Assembly (NCBI GenBank): GCA_036655755.1
Contig: JAVVPN010000116.1
Location: 1 to 7,376 of the forward strand
DNA: 7,376 bases
Direction of reading: 5' to 3'
From: JAUNSR01 sp036655755
Lineage (GTDB): Bacteria > Bacteroidota > Bacteroidia > Bacteroidales > JAUNSR01
The position numbers and the translations under genes were made by a program. Under the pieces are notes generated by a model. The model did not search any database. It had not been told where the DNA came from and worked only from the letters and a program-made list of their open reading frames with translations. Of this stretch, positions 1-7,034 are shown in pieces; within the stretch, counting starts at the first letter, position 1, and every line of letters begins with the position of its first letter.

Positions 1-338
1 TTAGGTCGACTCTGGTACTTAATTGAAATACATTCTTTATTTTTTGTCAAAACCTTTAAAATTAAACAGATTGTTGTCAACCGTTGCTGTCCATCAATTA
101 CTTCAAAACAGGGCTCATTAATAGGCATCTTATAATCTATTTTTTGATTATCGGATAAATCCATAACCACAAGAGGCTGTAGACAATACCAATTATTATT
201 ATTATTATTAGGTTTAAAAGAGTTAATGTCATCCAATAATTCTCGAACTTGTTTATTCTCCCATCTATAACCACGTTGATAGGCTGGAATAAAATAGTTA
301 GCAGTCAATATTTGGCTGATTGGTTTGATTTTTGGCAT
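1..338 (-). CDS. DUF262 / GmrSD-type N-terminal domain protein, 5' part only (truncated by window edge)
   Basis: Translating the minus strand from the ATG at 338-336 gives 112 codons with no stop before the left edge, so the gene continues outside the window. The start is well supported: an in-frame TAA lies at 353-351 and no other ATG lies between. Two hallmark blocks of the DUF262 (GmrSD N-terminal, ParB/Srx-like) family are visible: IPAYQRGYRW at residues 17-26 and IDGQQRLTT at 81-89, joined by the usual helix after the first block (VRELLDDI) and a strand (LVVMD). In this family the DGQQR block belongs to an NTP-binding and hydrolysing domain. It is often fused to, or paired with, a DUF1524 HNH nuclease to make modification-dependent (type IV) restriction enzymes such as GmrSD. 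The nuclease half cannot be seen here, so restriction activity is inferred. Odd points are a run of six asparagines (residues 44-49), about 31% GC, and no Shine-Dalgarno sequence before the start. The family assignment is firm; the exact function is not. Confidence 0.5.
   Translation of the reverse strand, partial: MPKIKPISQILTANYFIPAYQRGYRWENKQVRELLDDINSFKPNNNNNNWYCLQPLVVMDLSDNQKIDYKMPINEPCFEVIDGQQRLTTICLILKVLTKNKECISIKYQSRP
192..209 (-). repeat. (AAT)6 trinucleotide repeat encoding six asparagines
   Basis: Six identical AAT codons in a row lie inside the DUF262 reading frame, between the first helix and the strand preceding the DGQQR block. Slippage by whole units would lengthen or shorten an Asn linker without breaking the frame. 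The repeat could vary between strains but would not act as an on/off switch. It may simply reflect low-GC composition in a surface loop. Confidence 0.5.
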
Positions 339-617
339 ATAAAAAATAATTTAATAGTGATTCTGAATCCGAATAGTTTGTTGGTTAGATATTTTATTTC
401 ACTTTTTTAATCGAGTTCCTTGAAAATAAGTTGTTAGATTTTAGAATTGATATGTAGTGATTTAGAATATACATAAGAATTTGATGAGAGTCAAATTTGT
501 TAATTCGGTAACCAATAGTTCTTTGAATACTTTTATATATGATTCTTTTACGCATTTAATCCACTTTAATAATAAGTCGTTCATCATTTATTTTTTAATT
601 ATTTCATAACAAGTATT
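339..617. other. AT-rich intergenic region with no convincing gene
   Basis: These 279 bases separate the recB hairpin from the DUF262 start. Hand counting 361-600 gives 57 G or C in 240, about 24%. Stops are frequent in all frames. The longest minus-strand ORFs are 41 codons (587-462) and 26 codons (474-394); neither has a ribosome binding site or a recognisable product, and such lengths are expected by chance at this composition. I see no tRNA, CRISPR repeat, insertion-sequence end or riboswitch. The only structured signal is a promoter-like pair at 466-494, listed separately. Confidence 0.5.
466..494 (-). promoter_or_regulatory. Candidate promoter for the DUF262 gene
   Basis: On the minus strand TTGACT (494-489) and TATATT (471-466) are separated by exactly 17 bases, each matching the sigma-70 consensus at five of six positions. 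The same bases also read as TTTG (495-492), 20 bases, then TATATTCT (471-464), a partial match to the Bacteroidota TTTG/TAnnTTTG promoter. Transcription would start near 459 and leave a leader of about 120 bases before the DUF262 ATG. The DNA is so AT-rich that a chance match is quite possible, so this is only a candidate. Confidence 0.5.
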
Positions 618-650
618 AGTCTTAATGCCCCTCTACAAGGCATTAAGACT
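618..650 (-). terminator. Hairpin after recB, probable operon terminator
   Basis: A perfect 12-base inverted repeat, AGTCTTAATGCC and GGCATTAAGACT, flanks a 9-base loop and starts 9 bases after the recB stop codon. A second pairing is possible: TTAGTC at 616-621 can pair with GACTAA at 651-656, with GACT at 647-650 bulged out, because AGTC is duplicated on the recB side. The sequence after the hairpin in the recB direction (AATACTTGTT) is only weakly T-rich, so it is not a textbook rho-independent terminator. The position just past the last operon gene and the perfect stem still make termination or 3'-end protection the likely role. Confidence 0.5.
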
Positions 651-659
651 GACTAAATT

Positions 660-3600
660 TCATTCCATCACCTCATCAAGCCTCTTCACCTTCTCCCATG
701 CCGTCTTTTCAAAAAACACGCCATTGGCCGTATCTTTTCTTACTCCGCGTAAGAAGAGATAAATTACCCCCCCGAAGTGCGTTTCATAATTGAAATCGGG
801 AATCATTTGGCGCAGAAAGCGGAGGGCGGCTACCGTATAAAGCAGATGCTGCAGGTGGTAATTATTCTCCGTCATGGCTTGGCGGATCGCCTCCGGCGAA
901 TAATCCGAAGAGCGGTTGCCCAGGTAGTTCGATTTCCAGTCGAGGATATAATACTTACCCTCGTGCTCAAACAAAAGGTCGATGAATCCGTTGATATGGC
1001 CCTGCAACACCTTTTCGGCGGCGAGCTCCACTTCAGGAAACAACGCGGTGATTTTTGATTTATTGCAATCCTTTATGTTAAAGTAGAACTCAATCTCCGG
1101 GCGTTTCTGCTGCGGTTTGATCTGGTTGAGTGTAAACGCCGATCCGTTATGCGAGAGGGGAGTGGTCATCACCTCCTCAACAAGGCGCGGCAACATCTCT
1201 TTCATCTCATCGGTATATAGGTTCGGATACATTCTGCCCGTTCTCTCAATCGAAGCCCCATACGAATCCTTGTCCGAGAAGTCGAGCTCCTCGAAGATTG
1301 AATGCTGGAACAGGCCGGGCTGCGTACCGCGCGGCAATTGTTCCAATACAAATCGCGTATAGTCGTCGGCTTCCGGCGATTTTTCAAACGGCACCATCCA
1401 ATGCTTTTGCGATAACGACGAGAAACTATACATGCGTCCGTCGCTTACCAACTTCCGATCATCCGCCTTGCGAACCGATAATACCGCTTGCTTTTCGCCC
1501 GAAGAGGCGAGGGGAGTGGAAGAATCGGGCATCTCCTCCGCATCGCGCACGGTAATTAGATTGGCAGGTAGTATGCCGCGAACCGCATCCGGGAAAAGTG
1601 TCGTGATGGTAGTATCTTTCGCGTTAGGCCACGAAACATAACATTTGTATACCGGGCGTGTCAGTGTTACATAGAGTAATCGGCGATTTTCCTGCTCTTC
1701 CGCCAAACGGATGTTCTCTTTTGTCGTAGCATCCAATCCATTGATATCGATAGAGAACAGGTAGTCGTTTCCTTCTTTGAATTCCACGATTCCCCCCGCT
1801 TTGTGGGGTTTCATCGCCAACGACGGTGCGAAGACGATGTTATACGACAACCCCTTGCAACGATGAATGGTGATCAGCTCCACGGCATTCTCCTCACTTT
1901 CGATGCGTTTCTCATAGGCATCATTATTCTCCTTGGCCGCACTTTGCATCCAACCCAACAATGCCTCGGGCGAAAGACGATTTCGTTCTTCCGCTTCATG
2001 AAGCACTTCGGTAATATGCATCAGGTTCGTCAGGATGCGTTGCCCCTTTAGGTCGCTCATGCAAAGCTGGCGGATACCGTATGCTGCCAGAAATGCCTCC
2101 ATCGTGTTATAGATACCCGATTGCTTCAATACCGACTTTAATTCACGGAAGATATCCGCGTGCAGATCGATATCGAGCGATTCAATCGCTTCGAGCGTGA
2201 ATCCGAAATATTTGCGAAACAATACGCGGTTGATTTTGCCACGCGTCGGATTTAAAATCGCTTCTAGCAGATAACCTATATAGGCCGCTTCGTCCGACGA
2301 GAATATCTTATCGGTATCCTTGGCGATTGCCGGAATGCCCAATCCGAGCAACTGTTGCTGAATGTTTATGGCCTCAGCATTCGAGCGTACGATTACCCCA
2401 ATATCTGAAGGGCGGATTTTTCGCTTTTCCTCCTTCGTTTCGATATACACCTCTTCCGAAAGCAACCTGCGAATCTCTCCGCAAACAAAACCAATATTCG
2501 CCTCTTTGTCATCTACCTCCAGCAATTCTACCGGAATCACCGATTGCCCATTATCCATCATTCTGCCCAATCCCTTGTTGCCTGCATTCACCTCTTGATA
2601 GCTGATATGCTCATCCATAAACAGATCGGGAGCGATTTTATCGCCTAGCAATACATTGGTGGCCGCAATAAGCTCGGCCGTGGCACGGAAATTACTGTTC
2701 ATTGAGAATACCTTCTCGCCCACTTCCATTTTCGCCTTCTTATAAACATTCAGATCTGCCTGACGCCACCCGTAAATCGACTGTTTCGGGTCGCCGATAT
2801 AAAACACGGTCTTGCCGCTCTTTGCATACAACTCGTGGAAGATGGTGTACTGATTGGCATCGGTATCCTGAAACTCATCGATGAATACGGCTTCATATTT
2901 CAATGCCATCTTCTCGCGGAAAGTCGGGTTTGTTTCGGCCGCCTTCCGGATGTAACCAATCAAATCGTCGTAGGTAAGCTGACCGGTGCGACGTTTATAC
3001 GCCTCCACCTTTTCCCCGGCATAGTCGATAAATTGGTTGTAATAATAGATATATTTTGCACAGATGTCGTTTTTTGCCTCGATGTATCGCTCGGTTGCTT
3101 CTGCCAACTCCCGGAAGTCCGAATAGTTTGAAAGATATTTCGATTCGCCATTACATTCCGAGAGATAGACTTGCGTAAAGTTATCGACACCGTTGGCGAT
3201 GCTTTTGTATAGCTTCGACCTTTTATCAATTTTAGTCGCCGCAATAGCCTGAAAATCGCGCGCAATCAGCTCGTTGATCTTTCCGGCCCAAGCCTCCTGT
3301 TCATCCAATAGCTTCTCGATATCCTGCTCATACGCATTAGCATCGACCACTTTCTCTGATTTCAGGAATTTTTCACCCTCCACAAATCGCTTTCCAGCCA
3401 TCACCTTTTTCGCCATCTCGGGCATAATGCCATAATTCAGCTGCGAATGAATATAATCAAAAACCTCCTGCGACTTGATCCCGTTAAGCACCTCGCGGCG
3501 GTATTGCACGAAAGCTTCCGCAACGATATCGGCTGTATCGGCAATCACTTCCTGCTCGAAAGCTTGATCCGTTTCGAAAGCGTATTGGCGGATTGTGTTC

Positions 3601-3977
3601 TGGCAAAATCCGTGAATGGTGAATACCTGCATTTGGTCTAATTCGCCCAAGGCGGTCGATAGTAACTCCGCTACTTTGGGCTCACCCTGCTTTTCGATCG
3701 CTTTGTTTACCACACTTGTTATCAATCCATCCTTACAACTGCCCCGCGTAATCACCTGATAGGCCAAGCGGATAAACAGTCGGATACGAATCTGCAACTC
3801 GGCCACCGCTTTGTTGGTAAACGTAACCATCAGGATGCGTTTCAGCGGCATCTGCTCTTCCAGCAGCAGACGCAACATCAAAATCGCAATTGAATAAGTT
3901 TTGCCGGTCCCTGCGCTTGCCTCAATTAGGTTGGCCCCCGTCAGGGTTATATTTTTTACATCAAATTTCTGTGCCAT
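660..3977 (-). CDS. recB: RecBCD enzyme subunit RecB (exodeoxyribonuclease V beta), helicase-nuclease
   Basis: RecB is the 3'-5' helicase and the only nuclease of RecBCD, which processes double-strand breaks and degrades linear foreign DNA in the cytoplasm. All SF1A motifs are visible: Walker A ASAGTGKT (residues 20-27), motif Ia VTFTNKAVAEL (51-61), the TIHGFC block (120-125), motif II FIDEFQDTD (365-373), motif III IGDPKQSIYGWRQAD (394-408), motif IV around NFRAT (429-433), motif V TIHRCKGL (703-710) and motif VI RRLLYVTLTR (765-774). The C-terminal nuclease is complete: H892 in FQHSIFEELDF, D1000 in GFIDLL, D1013 and K1015 in LDWKSNYLG, and the QxxxY motif Q1043/Y1047. These match E. coli H956, D1067, D1080 and K1082. 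At 1105 residues it is shorter than E. coli RecB (1180). It starts 21 bases after recC with MAQKF, which leads directly into Walker A, so the start is sound. It is the last gene of the recD-recC-recB run. Motif V has Cys where Ser is usual. Confidence 0.5.
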   Translation of the reverse strand: MAQKFDVKNITLTGANLIEASAGTGKTYSIAILMLRLLLEEQMPLKRILMVTFTNKAVAELQIRIRLFIRLAYQVITRGSCKDGLITSVVNKAIEKQGEPKVAELLSTALGELDQMQVFTIHGFCQNTIRQYAFETDQAFEQEVIADTADIVAEAFVQYRREVLNGIKSQEVFDYIHSQLNYGIMPEMAKKVMAGKRFVEGEKFLKSEKVVDANAYEQDIEKLLDEQEAWAGKINELIARDFQAIAATKIDKRSKLYKSIANGVDNFTQVYLSECNGESKYLSNYSDFRELAEATERYIEAKNDICAKYIYYYNQFIDYAGEKVEAYKRRTGQLTYDDLIGYIRKAAETNPTFREKMALKYEAVFIDEFQDTDANQYTIFHELYAKSGKTVFYIGDPKQSIYGWRQADLNVYKKAKMEVGEKVFSMNSNFRATAELIAATNVLLGDKIAPDLFMDEHISYQEVNAGNKGLGRMMDNGQSVIPVELLEVDDKEANIGFVCGEIRRLLSEEVYIETKEEKRKIRPSDIGVIVRSNAEAINIQQQLLGLGIPAIAKDTDKIFSSDEAAYIGYLLEAILNPTRGKINRVLFRKYFGFTLEAIESLDIDLHADIFRELKSVLKQSGIYNTMEAFLAAYGIRQLCMSDLKGQRILTNLMHITEVLHEAEERNRLSPEALLGWMQSAAKENNDAYEKRIESEENAVELITIHRCKGLSYNIVFAPSLAMKPHKAGGIVEFKEGNDYLFSIDINGLDATTKENIRLAEEQENRRLLYVTLTRPVYKCYVSWPNAKDTTITTLFPDAVRGILPANLITVRDAEEMPDSSTPLASSGEKQAVLSVRKADDRKLVSDGRMYSFSSLSQKHWMVPFEKSPEADDYTRFVLEQLPRGTQPGLFQHSIFEELDFSDKDSYGASIERTGRMYPNLYTDEMKEMLPRLVEEVMTTPLSHNGSAFTLNQIKPQQKRPEIEFYFNIKDCNKSKITALFPEVELAAEKVLQGHINGFIDLLFEHEGKYYILDWKSNYLGNRSSDYSPEAIRQAMTENNYHLQHLLYTVAALRFLRQMIPDFNYETHFGGVIYLFLRGVRKDTANGVFFEKTAWEKVKRLDEVME

Positions 3978-3998
3978 TATTCTCTTTCTTTGATTGTT
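3978..3998 (-). promoter_or_regulatory. recC-recB spacer with purine-rich leader of recB
   Basis: The 21 bases between the recC stop and the recB ATG contain the purine run AAGAAAGAGA (3990-3981), ending three bases before the start. This is at best a weak Shine-Dalgarno-like sequence; A-rich leaders are typical of Bacteroidota genes. There is no room for a separate promoter or terminator, so recB is cotranscribed with recC. Confidence 0.5.
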
Positions 3999-6900
3999 TT
4001 AGTTCTCCAGTTCAAGCAACTTTATCATTCGGTTGATCAATTCAATCTGATTACCTTTTATCGGTAATCCCTCCTTCAGCAGATGTATGCCATAAGGGGA
4101 ACAATAATAATTATAATCTCCCGGCGTAAACTGGCTCTTCAACGAGTTGTGCCATTCGGTTGCATCCGCAATCTCCGGCGTTTTCGCTTGAGGGTGATAC
4201 AACAACAGCGTTTTATTGCCGGCAATATAAATATTCATCAGCTCCTCCAACTTCGCTTTTGCCTCCGTATCTTTCTCTTTCGGAAGCTCCTTCATTTCAC
4301 CCTTCGAATTTACGCTCACGCCCCACGACGATTCTATTTCATCCGCCGCCGATAAAGCCAGATGCTGCAATATAAACCGCGTCTTGTATTTCGCTTTCGT
4401 AATATCGCTGAATGAGGCATGTATATATTCCTGTTCATACACATCGCCAATCGTACCGGTAAGGCGTAGGTTCGGCCCGTCGAATTTCAGATCGATTGTA
4501 ACGGTGCGGCTTTCACGGTTGTTAATTTGTTGTTCGCGGTGTTCTTTCAGTATATCCACAATCTCCTGCAATCCCCTAAGCTCTGTTCTGCCAAGTGGTC
4601 CCAGTGGCAACATACCCGATTTGACCAACTGCAATCGCAGCGCTTCCTCTTCTTGATCGGCCGCCTCGAGTAACTGTTTTTTGACCATCCATTGTTCCAG
4701 ACCATCCAGATCAAACGGTTCGCATTCGGCCACCGTATTATCGTTCTCTTCAAATCTGATCTCCAATACTTTTTCGTAATACCAATCCAGTGGCGAATCG
4801 AAAAACTTGATCAACTGTTTGATATCCACCGATTCCGGTTCGGGCATTTCCGTTTTTACCGGCTGCCACGTTTTCGGTTCGATATTGCCATACAGATAGG
4901 TAAACAAGCGCTTATTTTCTTTCTGATAGCGCCCGCTGAAACCGTGCAACGGATGCTGCACCATGATTTGAGCACCACTCTCGCGTGCTCCTTCTACGCG
5001 ATGCATCGAGGCAAAGTCCAACAACTCGTCAATGACGATCGATGCCGGCAACTCCGTATTGTCTTTCGCATCCATTCCGAGGTAGCTGATGTAGAAAGCC
5101 AGCTGCGCATTCGTAAATAGGTCGAGGAAGAGCGACTTGTCGTTCTCCCGCTTCCGGCGGTCCCACGGCTTATACTCCATTCCCATCAAATCGAATCCCG
5201 CGAAATGATCTTGGCGCGGAAACTCCGACTGGTTCATTCCCAGGCAGGCGATCACTTTTTTCGGAATGGCACGTGCCGATGCAGCCGAAGTAAATCGAAC
5301 CGAGCCGATGCGGAATGGGCTGGTGCGCATCTCCGTAAACAACAACGATTCGATAGCCCCTAGAAACACTTCGTACGAAATCTCATCCGCATAACTATCC
5401 GTGATGCGTTCGAGGAACGAAAGCCGCTTGTGAAGATCGGCCAATTCCTCTTTATCTTCGAAATCGGTAGCCACCATCTTGTCGAGTATCTCTTCAAACA
5501 AGAAGGCGATCCACTGCGAAAGGGTACGCTCCGCTTCGCGTGCCTCCAACTGAGTATGCAGGCGCTCGACAAATTCTGCCAGACGCAACAAATCGTAGGC
5601 ATTGCTCGATTCCGCTTCCTTAAACGGCATCGCGGTGATGCCCTCTTCTAGCGGCAACTCTTCGTCAGTCAGCATTGCATATCCCATGATGAAACGTTCG
5701 AGGTTGTATTTCCAACCTACATATACTGTTTCGTTTTCTATGTCGTTTTCCCATCCGAAACGAATGTTCGCCTTATCTACCTGCGCACGCAGGTAATCGG
5801 TATCTTCCACACCGAAGTAGGTGCGGACGCGTCTCTTTTCGAGCAATCCCAACACTTTCTCAGAAGTGAAGTCCGCTTTCGAGAACTCCAAAATATCGCG
5901 CAACGTAGCGAAAATAGAATGTTCGTTCATTTGTGCCACTCCCGCGATATGGTACGGTATCGCTTTGGGCGCGTTCTTGAAGATACCCTCCACGAAGGGC
6001 GCGTACACATCCATATCGGGTGCCACTACCATCACCTCTTCCGGTTTCAGATCCGGGTCGCTGTCGAACCTATCTACCAGGTAGTTATAGAGCGTTTCTA
6101 CCTCGCGCACCGGAGTGTAACATCCGTTTACCTCAATCGAGCGATCGCCGAAATCAACATCGGTAAAGATGCTTTTCGGGCAATTATCGAGTATTTGGCG
6201 CTGAATTTTCCCCAATAATGTATCGCCATTCGGCGCTTCAAAATGCTCCTCTTTCCATTCGACGTCGCCCTTTAATCGGTCGCGTAGCTCTTCCGCTTGC
6301 TTGCCCCAATCGGTCAATAACGGATGGATATATTTTGTAGCCGATTTGCTGGGCAAAAGGGCGAATACCGATACCGGCACCAATTTATCTAGACGCACAA
6401 TCACCTCCCAATAGAAATCGGGGAAGTGCGACTGCGTAAAGAATATCAGTTGCGGATAAAGTGCCTTTACCCGCGCTTGTACCTCCGGCTTCTCTAGTTC
6501 CTCAAGCAGGCGGTTGCGCAATTCAATTTTCAACACCAGCTCCTTCTCTTTTTTCAGCTCCTCCCACAGATAAGCCTGCCACGGTTCTTCGGTAGCGAGT
6601 GTGCCTATCTCGCCCAGCCGGTACACCTGATACTGGTCGAATAAGTCGGCCAATTTCTCGGCCAATTGCAGACGACGTTTTTCATCCCCCTCGTAATAGC
6701 GGGCAATGTCGGGGAATTGGGTTTTAAACCCATCCTGCTGCAACAAGAGAAAGAGTTTGAATTTCAGATGCAACTGCGAGGCCGGATACCCTTTTTGTCC
6801 CGACGCCTTCCATAAATCCATCAAAATATCGTCGAGCCCTTCGAAGATGAAGTTCGCGAATACGCCGTTTTCGGCCGACAGCCGGAATTTCAGCCACGAC

Positions 6901-7025
6901 TCCATCCCCGCGTGAGGCACCACGAAGCGATTTGGTACGAAAGGAGAGGAGTGAAGCTTCTTCAGATGCCCCGCCAATAACGTGCATAATTTGTCGGTAT
7001 GGTTCGATATATAAAGGTTCTTCAT
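3999..7025 (-). CDS. recC: RecBCD enzyme subunit RecC (exodeoxyribonuclease V gamma)
   Basis: RecC holds RecB and RecD together, splits the DNA strands and, in E. coli, recognises Chi through a dead nuclease fold. The N-terminus has the family layout: a short strand start (LYISNHTDKLCTLL) and then VVPHAGMESWLKFRLS (35-50), equivalent to the E. coli VQSTGMAQWL block. Further conserved blocks are VRFTSAASARAIPKKVIACL followed by GMNQSEFPR (576-604) and FDLMG...DRRKRENDKSLFLD (611-635), leading into FYISYLGMDAKDN (644-656); all are recognisable in E. coli RecC. The C-terminal nuclease-like domain begins near FFDSPLDWYYEKVLEI (741-756) and contains LRLTGTIGDV (853-862). No DxK catalytic pair follows, as in other RecC proteins. 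At 1008 residues it is shorter than E. coli RecC (1122). The start lies 9 bases after recD, with leader AAATAAATCCGTCTT and no Shine-Dalgarno sequence. The identification is secure; what sequence, if any, it reads as Chi is unknown. Confidence 0.5.
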   Translation of the reverse strand: MKNLYISNHTDKLCTLLAGHLKKLHSSPFVPNRFVVPHAGMESWLKFRLSAENGVFANFIFEGLDDILMDLWKASGQKGYPASQLHLKFKLFLLLQQDGFKTQFPDIARYYEGDEKRRLQLAEKLADLFDQYQVYRLGEIGTLATEEPWQAYLWEELKKEKELVLKIELRNRLLEELEKPEVQARVKALYPQLIFFTQSHFPDFYWEVIVRLDKLVPVSVFALLPSKSATKYIHPLLTDWGKQAEELRDRLKGDVEWKEEHFEAPNGDTLLGKIQRQILDNCPKSIFTDVDFGDRSIEVNGCYTPVREVETLYNYLVDRFDSDPDLKPEEVMVVAPDMDVYAPFVEGIFKNAPKAIPYHIAGVAQMNEHSIFATLRDILEFSKADFTSEKVLGLLEKRRVRTYFGVEDTDYLRAQVDKANIRFGWENDIENETVYVGWKYNLERFIMGYAMLTDEELPLEEGITAMPFKEAESSNAYDLLRLAEFVERLHTQLEAREAERTLSQWIAFLFEEILDKMVATDFEDKEELADLHKRLSFLERITDSYADEISYEVFLGAIESLLFTEMRTSPFRIGSVRFTSAASARAIPKKVIACLGMNQSEFPRQDHFAGFDLMGMEYKPWDRRKRENDKSLFLDLFTNAQLAFYISYLGMDAKDNTELPASIVIDELLDFASMHRVEGARESGAQIMVQHPLHGFSGRYQKENKRLFTYLYGNIEPKTWQPVKTEMPEPESVDIKQLIKFFDSPLDWYYEKVLEIRFEENDNTVAECEPFDLDGLEQWMVKKQLLEAADQEEEALRLQLVKSGMLPLGPLGRTELRGLQEIVDILKEHREQQINNRESRTVTIDLKFDGPNLRLTGTIGDVYEQEYIHASFSDITKAKYKTRFILQHLALSAADEIESSWGVSVNSKGEMKELPKEKDTEAKAKLEELMNIYIAGNKTLLLYHPQAKTPEIADATEWHNSLKSQFTPGDYNYYCSPYGIHLLKEGLPIKGNQIELINRMIKLLELEN

Positions 7026-7034
7026 AAGACGGAT

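Noticed and set aside
394..474. Minus-strand 26-codon ORF that could act as a leader peptide before the DUF262 gene
   Set aside because: Its ATG directly abuts the candidate -10 box, upstream of the expected transcript start. There is no codon bias or paired hairpin that would suggest attenuation.
462..587. Minus-strand ORF of 41 codons beginning MMNDLLLKW in the intergenic region
   Set aside because: At about 24% GC an open run of this length somewhere in the region is expected by chance. It has no ribosome binding site and no recognisable domain, and it overlaps the candidate promoter.
339..617. Insertion sequence remnant or attachment site at the junction with the AT-rich block
   Set aside because: I see no terminal inverted repeats, target-site duplication, tRNA fragment or transposase-like translation. 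The only clear inverted repeat is the recB hairpin.
2960..3265. Minus-strand ORF of 101 codons inside recB in another frame
   Set aside because: It overlaps the RecB frame, which carries recognised helicase motifs on both sides without interruption. There is no start signal or recognisable product.
4692..5120. Plus-strand ORF of 142 codons opposite recC
   Set aside because: It lies wholly antisense to a clearly conserved RecC region and its product (rich in Arg, Phe and Ile) resembles no family. The other plus-strand ORFs over recB and recC are shadows of the same kind.
660..7025. AddAB (RexAB) instead of RecBC
   Set aside because: RecC carries RecC-specific blocks, including FDLMG with the DRRKRENDKSLFLD stretch, and has no active nuclease. 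A separate RecD precedes it, whereas AddAB has two nuclease subunits and no RecD.
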